Positions 8,658 through 17,111 of a DNA stretch of 35,276 nucleotides are shown piece by piece. The DNA is from Nitrososphaeria archaeon (GTDB taxonomy: Archaea > Thermoproteota > Nitrososphaeria > Conexivisphaerales > DTJL01). The position numbers and the translations under genes are program-made. The stretch lies in contig JARVJU010000002.1 of assembly GCA_029775965.1 (NCBI GenBank), positions 66,578 through 101,853 on the forward strand, read 5' to 3'. Below the pieces are notes generated by a model. It saw only the letters and a program-made list of their open reading frames with translations, did no database searches and was not told where the DNA came from. The stretch's first letter is position 1, and every line of letters starts with the position of its first letter.

Positions 8658-10376
8658 TTAACCCTTTGTCCCTCCAAGATAAAGTCCTCGTAGCAGGTAT
8701 TCTTGACTGTACAGAGTGAGTAGGATGACTGGTAAGCTTAAAATCAGTCCTGAGGAAGCTAGCTGTGCCCACACATTGTAGCCTACGGAAGAACCCAAGC
8801 TTGTAGGATCGAACAAAGTAGCAAAGACGGTAACTGTGAACGAACCTGTGGGAGGAAAGTTGAACTGATATGGTGTTTCTGAAAGAACAAGTGGGAATAA
8901 AAGGAGATGCCAGGAGAAGATGAAAGAAAGCATAGCTGTAGCTACAAGCCCTGGTCTTATCAATGGCATAACAACTTGGTAGAATGATCTAAATGGCCCA
9001 TAACCATCTACCAGAGCAGCCTCCTCGAACGACCTTGGCAGAGATTTGTAGAAGTTAGATAGGGTCCATATAGAAAAAGGTACAGTAAATAGAGGGTAGG
9101 TAAGGATGAGCGCAGCCCAGTTGTTCAGCATGTGAAGCTTATAGACTATGAAATACGCACCGAATACGAAAGATGCAGAGGGAAGTGTATACAGGTAAAT
9201 GGCTAGTATTAGAAGCCAGTTTCTACCATGCCTTGCGACAGAATAAGCTGCAGGAGCGGCAAGCAGGAGTGTTACAATCATGGTTATTGCTGAAGCAACG
9301 AATGTTGTTATTACGTAAGGCTCTGATTGGACAGCTGTAGATATGAATGTTGACACATCGAATGTTGCAGGGTATAAAATGGGCGGTGTAACAAAGTCGA
9401 GACTCTGTGGCCTGAATGCCATCAATATCATCCAGTAAACTGGAAAGACCATGAATACAAAGGAAAGAATTGTTACCATCTTTATAGCTAAGTTAAATAT
9501 TCTGTTTGGAATTCTAAAGGATATTCGTAGCCTCCTTTTGCTTCCTGTAGCTCTTCTTTCGTTCACCCTTATCAGAATAAAGGCAAATACACTGACTATT
9601 ATTGTCAGTATGACAGCGGCGGCAAGCCCCTGCGCTACCTGATTCTCATAGAATATCTGGAACCAGACAAGGAATGGCAGTGTAGCCATAGAATAGGAGA
9701 GCCCTCCGTTCAGTATGTAAGGCAGGTCAAAATTTCCAAAAGCTATTATCAATGTCATTAAAAATGCAGTCAGTATAGAGTTTCTTGACATGGGCAATGC
9801 TACAGAGGTGTAGTATTCTCCCATGCCCATACCATCGACTGCAGAGGCCTCTCTGACCTGCTTTGGAACTGATGATAGACCTGCCAGGATCAGAAGGAAG
9901 GCTAGTGGAATACTGCTCCATATGCTTACTATGGTAGCGCTGTATATCTGAATGGATGGTTGACCTAGCCAATTTATCCTGGACAGACCGAGTAGGGAAA
10001 GGAAATAATCTGCCGGGCCGTAAATAGGGTCATAAATCGTGGTCCAGACCAATGCGCTAGCCGTAAAAGGTATCATGTAAGGAAGATAGCCCAATGCAGA
10101 AAAAGCTCTTTTTAATCTCTTTAAACTGTCAACAAATATTGCTAAAACCAGTCCAAGCACGGTAGCTACTCCAGCTGTGCCGAATGCAAATATTCCAGTA
10201 TTTGCAATCACCTCCATTGCTTCCTTTGACCTGAAAAGTTGCAGATAGGAGCTGAAATTACCAGATGGAGATGAAAAATATATCGACAGAGCAAAGGGAA
10301 GAAGACCTATAGCTGCTAGATAGACTATTGCAGGAAGATAGAATATATTTGCTGATAAACGGTGCATGCTACTCAA
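8658..10376 (-). CDS. Fused MalF/MalG-type ABC permease (two permease domains in one chain)
   Basis: This 572-residue protein contains two complete binding-protein-dependent permease domains joined head to tail. Domain one (about 1-272) and domain two (about 293-572) each have about six membrane helices and their own EAA loop: EASAVDGMGMGEY..ALP at 176-195 and EEAALVDGYGPF..VMP at 451-471. The first half is MalF/UgpA-like and the second MalG/UgpE-like (carbohydrate uptake class 1), joined by a basic linker (about 273-290). In this class the two subunits are normally separate proteins; single-chain versions are better known for iron and thiamine transporters. The TTG start at 10376 overlaps the ATPase stop by eight bases; an ATG at 10367 is an alternative. 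It works with the ATPase and binding protein upstream. Confidence 0.88.
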   Translation of the reverse strand: MSSMHRLSANIFYLPAIVYLAAIGLLPFALSIYFSSPSGNFSSYLQLFRSKEAMEVIANTGIFAFGTAGVATVLGLVLAIFVDSLKRLKRAFSALGYLPYMIPFTASALVWTTIYDPIYGPADYFLSLLGLSRINWLGQPSIQIYSATIVSIWSSIPLAFLLILAGLSSVPKQVREASAVDGMGMGEYYTSVALPMSRNSILTAFLMTLIIAFGNFDLPYILNGGLSYSMATLPFLVWFQIFYENQVAQGLAAAVILTIIVSVFAFILIRVNERRATGSKRRLRISFRIPNRIFNLAIKMVTILSFVFMVFPVYWMILMAFRPQSLDFVTPPILYPATFDVSTFISTAVQSEPYVITTFVASAITMIVTLLLAAPAAYSVARHGRNWLLILAIYLYTLPSASFVFGAYFIVYKLHMLNNWAALILTYPLFTVPFSIWTLSNFYKSLPRSFEEAALVDGYGPFRSFYQVVMPLIRPGLVATAMLSFIFSWHLLLFPLVLSETPYQFNFPPTGSFTVTVFATLFDPTSLGSSVGYNVWAQLASSGLILSLPVILLTLYSQEYLLRGLYLGGTKG

Positions 10377-11376
10377 AGAAAAGCACCCCTTTCTTGTTTA
10401 TTGCAAAGTGAACGGAGTCACCTACCTTAACCTCATCCGAAGAACTCAATACCGCCCTTAGCTCTATATCAGCTATTTTGAGGTATGCAACACTGTATCC
10501 TCCCGAAAATTCGAGCTCACTGACAGTAGCCTGATTGTATCCCTGCCCTATAATTATGCTTTCGGGTCTAATACCTATCTTTATTACTGAATTTTCTCTT
10601 CCCTGCAGAGGAATATCAAGAGGATAAGCAATCCCATTCTTGATCTCTACGTCTATTATGTTTAGTGGCGGGCTGCCTATGAACGCAGCTACAAATTCAT
10701 CCCTTGGTTTGTTATATATTTCTCTTGGCGTACCGACCTGTTTTATGATGCCTTTATCCATCACAGCCATTCTGTCTGATATTGCTAGGGCTTCCGACTG
10801 GTCGTGAGTTACGTAAAGTGTAGTTATCTGAAACTCTCTTTGTAGCTGCTTGATAAATTTTCTTGCTGAAAATCGAACTTGGGCATCCAGGTTTGATAAG
10901 GGTTCATCAAGAAGGAAGACTAGTGGTCTCTTGATCAAGGACCTTGCCAGAGCAACTCTTTGCTGCTGCCCTCCAGATATTTCTCCTGGCAACCTATCCA
11001 GTATGTCTTGGATTCCAAGTTTCGCTGCTAACTCTTCTACATCCTTTTTTGCCTCCTGCAAGCGAGCACCCCTGACAAGCAGTGGTGAAGCTATATTCTC
11101 AAGTACTGTCTTGTTAGGATAAAGAGCATAGTTCTGAAAAACCATTCCTATGTTTCTCTGGGCTGGCTCCAAGTTATCCACCATACGTCCTTGAATATAT
11201 ATATGTCCTTTATCCTGCGCTTCAAGTCCAGCCACAAGTCTCAGCAAGGTTGTCTTACCGGAGCCTGATGGACCAACTACTGCAAACAACTCTCCCTTTT
11301 CTATTTCAAGGTTAACATCGTTGACCGCGTGCACACCGTTGAATTGCTTGGAAAGGTCTTCGATCTTTACACTCAT
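10369..11376 (-). CDS. MalK/UgpC-type ABC importer ATPase
   Basis: This is the ATPase of the sugar or polyol importer. The 335 residues include Walker A GPSGSGKTT (35-43), Q-loop Q81, signature ISGGQQQR (133-140), Walker B VFLLDEP (153-159) and switch H191. After about residue 235 comes the shorter C-terminal regulatory OB/TOBE domain typical of MalK-like subunits (GIRPESIII). Two copies would power the single fused permease chain. The start is ATG at 11376; the stop overlaps the permease start, so the two are co-translated. The binding-protein gene lies 57 bases upstream. Substrate cannot be assigned. Confidence 0.93.
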   Translation of the reverse strand: MSVKIEDLSKQFNGVHAVNDVNLEIEKGELFAVVGPSGSGKTTLLRLVAGLEAQDKGHIYIQGRMVDNLEPAQRNIGMVFQNYALYPNKTVLENIASPLLVRGARLQEAKKDVEELAAKLGIQDILDRLPGEISGGQQQRVALARSLIKRPLVFLLDEPLSNLDAQVRFSARKFIKQLQREFQITTLYVTHDQSEALAISDRMAVMDKGIIKQVGTPREIYNKPRDEFVAAFIGSPPLNIIDVEIKNGIAYPLDIPLQGRENSVIKIGIRPESIIIGQGYNQATVSELEFSGGYSVAYLKIADIELRAVLSSSDEVKVGDSVHFAINKKGVLFFE

Positions 11377-11433
11377 TATTATTCATTCCAAAGTAAAGAA
11401 AAATGAAAGTAAAAGCGTTTCTGACAGCCTTTA

Positions 11434-12849
11434 CTAACTTATATCCTGAACCCATGCGCTTGCTGCCTGCTGCAGTGCTTGCATGGCTGATTGAGGACTT
11501 CCGTCACCAAGGAGGAACTGGTATACTGGTTGGTTAAAGTGAGGTATCAGCTTAGGATAGGTAGGCGGTATATTGGGTGGATTGGCCCAAGCTTCTGTAG
11601 CTGTCTGATATACGTTGACAACAAACGTCCTTTCCCATTGAGGTACTGTTGAATTGGAAGATATCATACTTACTGCTTGGGCAGATATTGGAAATTCGCC
11701 AGTCATGTAATAAAGCTCAGCATTTATCTTCGGAGACGCAAGAAACTGCACGAACTCAGCAGCAAGTTGTTTGTGGAGAGAATACTTACTGACACCAAGG
11801 AAGTCTGTCCCGGTTTCTGCGTATCCACCTGGAAGAAGCGAAATACTATACTTACCATAAACTGATGAGTTGATCAGTGTAGGGTTTTCAGGAGTAAACA
11901 TAATTGCACCCGCTGCATCACCGCTAGCGAACTCTGTACCTATGGTTCCGTAGTTCACTTCGCTGAATGGTTGTGGGTCATACTTAACAAGCTGGTACAG
12001 AACCTCAAGTGCTTGCACTCCCGCAGAATTATTGAAAGATGGCATAGGCAGACCATTTGGCCCAAGCTTTCCTGTGAACATGATGTTGTAGTTTGTTATT
12101 CCTCCTACTGTACCTCCGTTAAGGCTTGAATTCTTTGCATAATACCAGCCGAATATAGCAGGGAATGTATCTATCAGGTCATGGGATTGTGCGACATCGA
12201 CAATGATACCATATTTTACTACATGCGTCTGATTGACCAAGAAGTTATCAGCATAAATTGCATCCTGCCAGCTGGTCCAAGTATGAGGGTCTAAGCTAAT
12301 ATGATATTCGCTCTGGAATTCGCTGTTTAGTGTTGCATTATCAAAGATATCAGTTCTGTAAAAGAGTGCAAAGGTAGACGCATCGTAGGGTACGCCGATC
12401 ATTTCTGTAGCGCCTGTTGTTGAGTTTCTATAGAGTCCACCGAATGATAGCTGGTAAAAGGGTATGTCCGTCTGATTAATAGTGATATAGCTAGAGAGAT
12501 TAACAAGATAGTTTACAAGACTCAGTGCAGAGGTTGATGTAAAGCCGAGTATGTCGTATTGCGTAGAACCTGTCTGCTCTGCGCTTATTTCTGATGTCAG
12601 GTATTGACTAAAGGATGGAGCAACTATGTTTATTTTCACTCCTGGATGTTGCTGCTCAAACTGCGTAGCAGCGAATTGCATCCACGTATTAGCTGGGTCA
12701 GAGAATGTTATGAGTGTTAGAGTAACAGACTGGGGCTTTGGTTGCAGCTCGTAAAAGGCGACGCCTGCAGCTATTATAAGTATAACTATAATTATGATTG
12801 CAGCACCTGCTGTACTTATACTTCTTTTCTTCGAAGAAAATCCAGACAT
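11434..12849 (-). CDS. Membrane-anchored extracellular solute-binding protein (sugar-type)
   Basis: This 471-residue protein is the receptor of the importer. A single hydrophobic helix at about 12-34 (AGAAIIIIVILIIAAGVAF) after basic residues anchors it, with the bulk outside, as in many acidophilic archaea. The mature part is a family 1 solute-binding protein: VTLTLITFSDPANTW, then FEQQHPGVKINIV, the usual start of the first lobe, and ending in repeated amphipathic helices. It is rich in Asn-X-Ser/Thr sites, fitting surface glycosylation. The open frame extends upstream to a GTG at 12885; I choose the ATG at 12849 because a TATA-like box (12873-12882) lies about 28 bases before it and because the positive-inside anchor begins there. 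First gene of the importer operon. Confidence 0.88.
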   Translation of the reverse strand: MSGFSSKKRSISTAGAAIIIIVILIIAAGVAFYELQPKPQSVTLTLITFSDPANTWMQFAATQFEQQHPGVKINIVAPSFSQYLTSEISAEQTGSTQYDILGFTSTSALSLVNYLVNLSSYITINQTDIPFYQLSFGGLYRNSTTGATEMIGVPYDASTFALFYRTDIFDNATLNSEFQSEYHISLDPHTWTSWQDAIYADNFLVNQTHVVKYGIIVDVAQSHDLIDTFPAIFGWYYAKNSSLNGGTVGGITNYNIMFTGKLGPNGLPMPSFNNSAGVQALEVLYQLVKYDPQPFSEVNYGTIGTEFASGDAAGAIMFTPENPTLINSSVYGKYSISLLPGGYAETGTDFLGVSKYSLHKQLAAEFVQFLASPKINAELYYMTGEFPISAQAVSMISSNSTVPQWERTFVVNVYQTATEAWANPPNIPPTYPKLIPHFNQPVYQFLLGDGSPQSAMQALQQAASAWVQDIS

Positions 12850-12872
12850 GGCTTCAATATCTTGCTGTGCCC

Positions 12873-12882
12873 CGTTAATAAG
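12873..12882 (-). promoter_or_regulatory. TATA-like box for the sugar-importer operon
   Basis: Minus strand GCTTATTAAC, about 28 bases before the ATG at 12849, implying a leaderless transcript and favouring that start over the GTG at 12885. Confidence 0.4.
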
Positions 12883-13112
12883 CACTTCTTTGTTAGAGAT
12901 CTTTCCTATTCTGCAGCAATTGCCCCTTTTTACTTGTTTTCAGACTAAAACAGAAATACTTGCTATATTTCTTTCATAACTAAAAATCAACATGATGAGA
13001 TTCTAGGTATTCCTTATAGGCGCAGACTGATAACACCAAAAAGTTTGACACGATTGTCTAAGTGTAATCAGACACCAAATTATTACTATTAAACAAGACA
13101 AACAAAAACTGC

Positions 13113-13178
13113 CATGGTACTGTCAGCAATCATTGCTATTTTGCTTGTTATGTTCACATTAAGCTATTCAGTACCATG
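13113..13178. repeat. Inverted repeat CATGGTACTG / CAGTACCATG
   Basis: Perfect ten-base arms at 13113-13122 and 13169-13178 with a 46-base loop. The loop itself contains a small AGCAAT/ATTGCT dyad near 13125-13137. It lies between divergent genes and could be an operator, a structured RNA or a mobile-element trace. Confidence 0.55.
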
Positions 13179-13311
13179 TGCCATGAACAGATCGCCCAGG
13201 TCCGAGCGAGTCAGCCACCCACAAAGGATCTGGGCACCCCTAACTTTAGCTCATGAGAGGAGGTTTGAGCGAATTTTGCCTAGCGTAAGCTATAGACAAT
13301 TGTTTTGGGCA

Positions 13312-13323
13312 CGCTTATAAAGT
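13312..13323 (+). promoter_or_regulatory. TATA-like box deciding the Sua5 start
   Basis: GCTTATAAAGTT lies only about 18 bases before the first in-frame ATG (13335) but about 53 bases before the ATG at 13371. Transcription would begin near 13343, so the upstream ATG would not be in the message. Confidence 0.5.
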
Positions 13324-13370
13324 TCCAGGCATAGATGCTCAGTGCATGGCGGAAGCCTTTGAACACTGTA

Positions 13371-14396
13371 ATGCTTAAAGTCGATCCACTAAATCCAGAG
13401 CAGAATACAATAAACAAAGCTGCAAAGCTGATACAAGACGGAGAGATAGTAGCTTTTCCTACAGAGACTGTGTATGGTTTGGGAGCGGATGCGGGCAATG
13501 ACAGAGCTGTAAGAAGGATATTTGAAGCTAAAGGAAGGCCTCAAGATAATCCTATTATTGTACACATAGCAACGTTTGATCAGCTTAAGGAAGTGGCATC
13601 TGAAATACCCTCTAAAGTTGCAGAGATAGCATATTTTTACTGGCCCGGCCCCTTGACGTTGATTTTTAAGAAATCTGATAGGGTATCTGATGTTACTACG
13701 GCTGGATCTAATACGGTAGCTGTCAGAATGCCTTCACACCCGGTAGCATTAGCTCTGATCAACGCAAGTCATAGACCGATAGCTGCCCCTAGCGCCAATC
13801 TGTCTGGCAGACCGAGCCCGACAACAGCTCAGCATGTCCTAGCAGACTTGGCAGGAAGAATTCCAATGATTCTCGACGGAGGTGCCACAGTTTATGGGAT
13901 AGAATCTACAGTTGTTGATGTGTCTGTAGAGCCAGCTGTAATACTTAGACCTGGTCCTATAACCAGAGAAGACCTTGCCCCTCTCCTTGGAGAAGTAAAT
14001 ATGCACAGCAAAAGCGTAGATAGACCAGTTGCTCCAGGGATGAAGTATACTCATTATGCACCAAAAGCTCCCTTGATTCTGGTAGAAAGCAAACGAAATA
14101 GCGTAGTTGACAAAATAAAACCACTTGCAGAGATGTATTATTCCCAAGGAAAAAGGACAGGTATTCTGTGCACAGATGAGACTTTTGATAAATATCCTGA
14201 TGCAATGATAAAAATCTCACTGGGTTCAAGATTCTACCCATATACCATTGCAAAGAACCTATATGCATGTCTCAGGAGAATGGATGAGCTAGAGGTAGAT
14301 ATGATACTGGCTGAAGGCTTTACAGGAGATGGAATATTTGAAACTATCATGAACCGGTTGCGTAAGGCATCGAGCAGAATAGTTTTGAACTCATGA
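13371..14396 (+). CDS. sua5: L-threonylcarbamoyladenylate synthase, Sua5 type
   Basis: The enzyme makes threonylcarbamoyl-AMP from threonine, bicarbonate and ATP, the first step of the universal t6A37 tRNA modification. From ATG 13371 it has 341 residues: a YrdC domain (about 1-205) with FPTETVYGLGAD at 29-40, KGRPQDNP at 54-61, SANLSGRP at 141-148 and ILRPGPIT at 191-198; then the linker VAPGMKYTHYAPKAP and a Sua5 C-terminal Rossmann-like domain. The open frame starts at 13335, but the TATA box position and family N-termini (short MLKVDP lead-in) favour 13371. It is followed 33 bases later by the NurA-domain gene, which has its own promoter. Confidence 0.93.
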   Translation: MLKVDPLNPEQNTINKAAKLIQDGEIVAFPTETVYGLGADAGNDRAVRRIFEAKGRPQDNPIIVHIATFDQLKEVASEIPSKVAEIAYFYWPGPLTLIFKKSDRVSDVTTAGSNTVAVRMPSHPVALALINASHRPIAAPSANLSGRPSPTTAQHVLADLAGRIPMILDGGATVYGIESTVVDVSVEPAVILRPGPITREDLAPLLGEVNMHSKSVDRPVAPGMKYTHYAPKAPLILVESKRNSVVDKIKPLAEMYYSQGKRTGILCTDETFDKYPDAMIKISLGSRFYPYTIAKNLYACLRRMDELEVDMILAEGFTGDGIFETIMNRLRKASSRIVLNS

Positions 14397-14397
14397 G

Positions 14398-14407
14398 CCA
14401 TATATAC
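14398..14407 (+). promoter_or_regulatory. TATA-like box for the NurA-domain gene
   Basis: CCATATATAC lies about 28 bases before the ATG at 14430, implying a leaderless transcript just after the Sua5 stop. Confidence 0.5.
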
Positions 14408-14429
14408 TTGCACAGGCTAGCGTGATGCT

Positions 14430-16160
14430 ATGAACGAACTTGATAGCTTGAGAAACTCTACAGACGAACTATTGTCTGATTTTTCGAAAAGGGTAAATTC
14501 AATGAAAGGAAGAAAAGAATATGCTACACTAATCAGGAAACTTGACACAGAGCTTGCAAGCAAGACAGCAAGAGAGTATTTTGGCGAAGGGGAATTTTAC
14601 GCTGTAGGTATAGATGGCTCCATGATTCAGAATGAAACCCTCGAGATGCTTCTTTTTTATGTGAACTCCGTTGCATATGCTTGTCCCTTTTTTGTGAAGG
14701 ATAGGCTAACATTCAACACAAAGGAGTTGCAAAAGGTCGACTCTCTAGGCTCATCAAACGCTGTGCCTCTATGGCTTGAAGACTTGGGCTCTGTAGCAGA
14801 TAATACCAGAGATGTAGAAGTTGATTATAGCTCAACTTTGACCGAGGTTTCTTTTTCTCTCATGCTTATGGCTGAGCTAAAAAGCGCTTTCAAGGCAGCG
14901 CAAAGCGAAGGGGTTAGAATAATCTTTCTGGATAGGTCTATTTCTGGCTCGTTTCAAAGTCTGATGAGAGACATAAGGTATTTGCTTAAGGATGAAAGTA
15001 GCAGCCTGTTTGCAGTATATGGCAAACAATTCCTGCGAGACCTGTACCTTATGTATTATCTGCCCTTAAGCTGGATGAACAATCCTGCTCATGGGCCTTA
15101 TATAGTGCACAGTGTGGTAAAGTTGATGTTTGAAGGTAGGTCATTGGAGCAAGCTGTATCATCGCTTGGCCTGACAGAAAAACAGGTTGATTATGTCTCA
15201 AAAAGATTAAAGCATATGAATGAGATCTATCCTACGCTAAAACAGTCCAACAAAGATACATACTTTGACCAGGATGTAATTGGGTACAAAGAAAGGCTTT
15301 TAGAAGTAGCTAGCGAGGTATCTGACAGATTTTTCGCAGGTAAGGAGTATCCTCTGAAAATCAACGGACTCTGGCTACGAACCAAAGAGCTGAATACCGT
15401 AAATATTATACTTTTAGCTTCTTTGCTCGAGAATTGTATTGCTAAAGATAAGCTTCTGCTTGGGATTACAAAGGATACTTCTTCTACTGATGTAAGCAGG
15501 TCAGTGTTGCAGATTCTGAACATCCCGGCTGAAGCTAGACCAGGGATGAGACATGATAGGATAATGTTTACCATCCTTAGCGCTACAAACGAAGATCTCT
15601 TCTCAACCCCCTGGAGGTCGGTAGGTTATGATGCCTGCTTCGCAACACTTTCACAGGATGAACATTCAAAGTTGAAAGCTGCAAGAAAGGTTGCAAGCAT
15701 TGAAAAGCTCTTTGTAAAGTCTTTCTTCCAGACAAGGTCCAGCAACAGAACAATATACAGATCACCTGTATTTTTGTACGACAGGCCATTTATGGAAGAC
15801 TTTGATGGCTCATTCTGTAGCGAGCTTGAATATCTAGAGAATGGAAGAATTCAGAAGATCAGACCTTACATTGAGAGCAAAGATTTAAACTCATTTGACA
15901 ATATGATTCTTTACATTCTGTCAAGCTCAGACCATCCTGAAGTATTCGAGTCTTATGGGCATAATATACTTCTCTACATGGCGGATAAGGATGCAAAGGC
16001 TGACGTGAAGCTTAAGGAAGGTCTCCTGCTTGGAATAACAAACCTGAAGCTCACACCATTAGCTAGAAACGAAAAGTTATTCTCTGCAATAAGAAGGTAC
16101 AGAGATGCCAGAGCAATGTCTGAACAAGCTAGAAGCGAGGCAGCAAACGAAATTAAGTAA
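14430..16160 (+). CDS. Large NurA-domain protein (putative nuclease)
   Basis: The 576-residue protein carries a NurA-type nuclease core: YAVGIDGSM (58-65, with D62) and the second acidic motif IIFLDRSISGSF (164-175, D168), with E149 between them. NurA, an RNase H-like fold nuclease, normally works with the HerA hexameric ATPase to resect DNA ends in archaeal double-strand break repair. Here there is no herA nearby, and the protein is longer than typical NurA (about 330-450 residues), with a long C-terminal half I cannot assign beyond late parts that continue the NurA pattern (FDGSF around 465). There is no signal peptide or membrane helix. It may be a repair nuclease or a divergent member with another partner. 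A TATA box sits 28 bases upstream of the ATG. Confidence 0.75.
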   Translation: MNELDSLRNSTDELLSDFSKRVNSMKGRKEYATLIRKLDTELASKTAREYFGEGEFYAVGIDGSMIQNETLEMLLFYVNSVAYACPFFVKDRLTFNTKELQKVDSLGSSNAVPLWLEDLGSVADNTRDVEVDYSSTLTEVSFSLMLMAELKSAFKAAQSEGVRIIFLDRSISGSFQSLMRDIRYLLKDESSSLFAVYGKQFLRDLYLMYYLPLSWMNNPAHGPYIVHSVVKLMFEGRSLEQAVSSLGLTEKQVDYVSKRLKHMNEIYPTLKQSNKDTYFDQDVIGYKERLLEVASEVSDRFFAGKEYPLKINGLWLRTKELNTVNIILLASLLENCIAKDKLLLGITKDTSSTDVSRSVLQILNIPAEARPGMRHDRIMFTILSATNEDLFSTPWRSVGYDACFATLSQDEHSKLKAARKVASIEKLFVKSFFQTRSSNRTIYRSPVFLYDRPFMEDFDGSFCSELEYLENGRIQKIRPYIESKDLNSFDNMILYILSSSDHPEVFESYGHNILLYMADKDAKADVKLKEGLLLGITNLKLTPLARNEKLFSAIRRYRDARAMSEQARSEAANEIK

Positions 16161-16200
16161 TAAAATGGAAGTTTAATAATTCGTTGCATGAGGGCGAAGG

Positions 16201-16725
16201 ATGATGAAGCTGGGAGAATATGCACCTCGTTTTCTAAGAAGGCTTGTGACAGAACTCTACGGAAGACCGACAAACTTCTCCTGGATAGATGATGATAGAG
16301 TTGCTGGATCAGGTTATCCATTTACGCTGAAATCTATTCAGTGGTTGAAAGAAAGGGGAATAACATTCCTTCTGTCCCTGACAGAAGATTCTCCTAGCAG
16401 ATCGTTTCTTCAGACTGTAGGGATAAACCATGAGCATATCCCTATGATAAACAGAATGCCTGAAAGGCCAGAGGTGCTTGATAAAGCGGTGGATATAATA
16501 GCTGGAGAAATCAAAAAAGGTGGAAAGGTAGCAGTGCATTGCCTTGCTGGGCAAGGGAGAACTGGCATGGTATTAGCCTGCTACCTTGTCAGGGAGAAGG
16601 GTCTTCCAGCCCAGAAAGCTATAGAGTACGTTAAGAAGGAGAGACCTGGTTCTCTGGCTAGAGCAAAGCAAAGAGATGCGGTTATGAAGTATCAGGAGTA
16701 TATTCAGAAGAAGACGATCGGCTAG
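16201..16725 (+). CDS. Dual-specificity/tyrosine protein phosphatase
   Basis: This 174-residue cysteine phosphatase has the P-loop HCLAGQGRTG at 113-122, with nucleophile C114 and phosphate-binding R120. The N-terminal part (PTNFSWIDDDRVAGSGYP) matches archaeal dual-specificity phosphatases. In most relatives an Asp in an IPxxD...P loop acts as general acid; here the loop reads IPMINRMPERP, so the Asp seems replaced by N84 unless E88 serves. Starts: ATG at 16201 or the next codon. A TATA-like AGTTTAATAA at 16168-16177 would again be leaderless. Its stop shares the palindrome CTAG (16722-16725) with the stop of the convergent gene. Substrates may be phosphoproteins, phosphoinositides or RNA caps; unknown. 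Confidence 0.88.
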   Translation: MMKLGEYAPRFLRRLVTELYGRPTNFSWIDDDRVAGSGYPFTLKSIQWLKERGITFLLSLTEDSPSRSFLQTVGINHEHIPMINRMPERPEVLDKAVDIIAGEIKKGGKVAVHCLAGQGRTGMVLACYLVREKGLPAQKAIEYVKKERPGSLARAKQRDAVMKYQEYIQKKTIG

Positions 16726-17060
16726 CTGTATGATTCTGTAGCCTTGGTAAAAGTTATAGCACCATCTTTCATATTTAATTCGTACATGTCATTGACTTCA
16801 AACCTTATGCCTAGCATATCGTATTCGTCCTCTGAAATAATCATTGTTATCTTCGGAACAATGAGGTCTCTCATCTGTGGTATCATCACACCAAAACCCT
16901 GTAATTGAGACATTATGCTTTGTATCATCTGTGCCTCTTCACCAAACCCTCTCTGCGCCTGCTGTCTTCGCCTCACTTCCACCAGCTCCACCTGCTTCCC
17001 TAGCTTTCCTGTTTCAGGGTCTGTATAGCTGCTCACCCTGTTTACCTTAACAAGGACCAT
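16722..17060 (-). CDS. Small conserved archaeal protein, possibly arcadin-1-like
   Basis: This 112-residue protein begins VNRVSSYTDPETGKLGKQVE, has a basic, glutamine-rich middle, and ends with a beta-rich part (MIISEDEYDMLGIRFEVNDMYELNMKDG). The pattern recalls small proteins conserved across TACK archaea, some found with the archaeal actin crenactin (arcadin-1), but I cannot confirm that family. No membrane segment or cysteine site is visible, so it is a cytoplasmic protein of unknown job. It is the last of three leftward genes (NRAMP, asparaginase, this one), 51 bases after the asparaginase stop, with its own AT-rich box near 17080-17090. Confidence 0.65.
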   Translation of the reverse strand: MVLVKVNRVSSYTDPETGKLGKQVELVEVRRRQQAQRGFGEEAQMIQSIMSQLQGFGVMIPQMRDLIVPKITMIISEDEYDMLGIRFEVNDMYELNMKDGAITFTKATESYS

Positions 17061-17111
17061 GCCAGACTGTATCTTCTTCTAATCTTTATCCTTTGTCAGA
17101 TAAGCTTCTTT

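Larger units (their letters stand above)
12886..13370. other. Divergent intergenic region between importer operon and Sua5, with dyads
   Basis: No gene is called. A 68-codon open stretch from 13114 begins hydrophobic but turns basic and has no promoter at the right distance. The region contains a perfect inverted repeat (13113-13178), a GCCCAG/CTGGGC dyad (13194-13199 and 13230-13235), and a locally GC-rich block at about 13190-13260. An ATGATGA..CTGA pair (12992-13030) hints at a C/D-box sRNA but internal boxes are missing. Confidence 0.35.

Noticed and set aside
12992-13030. Possible C/D-box sRNA (ATGATGA ... CTGA)
   Set aside because: The spacing is about 28 bases with no recognisable D' and C' boxes between, so a guide RNA cannot be supported.
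13114-13320. 68-codon frame with a hydrophobic start
   Set aside because: Runs through the inverted repeat and the Sua5 promoter, and the second half is unlike a real protein.
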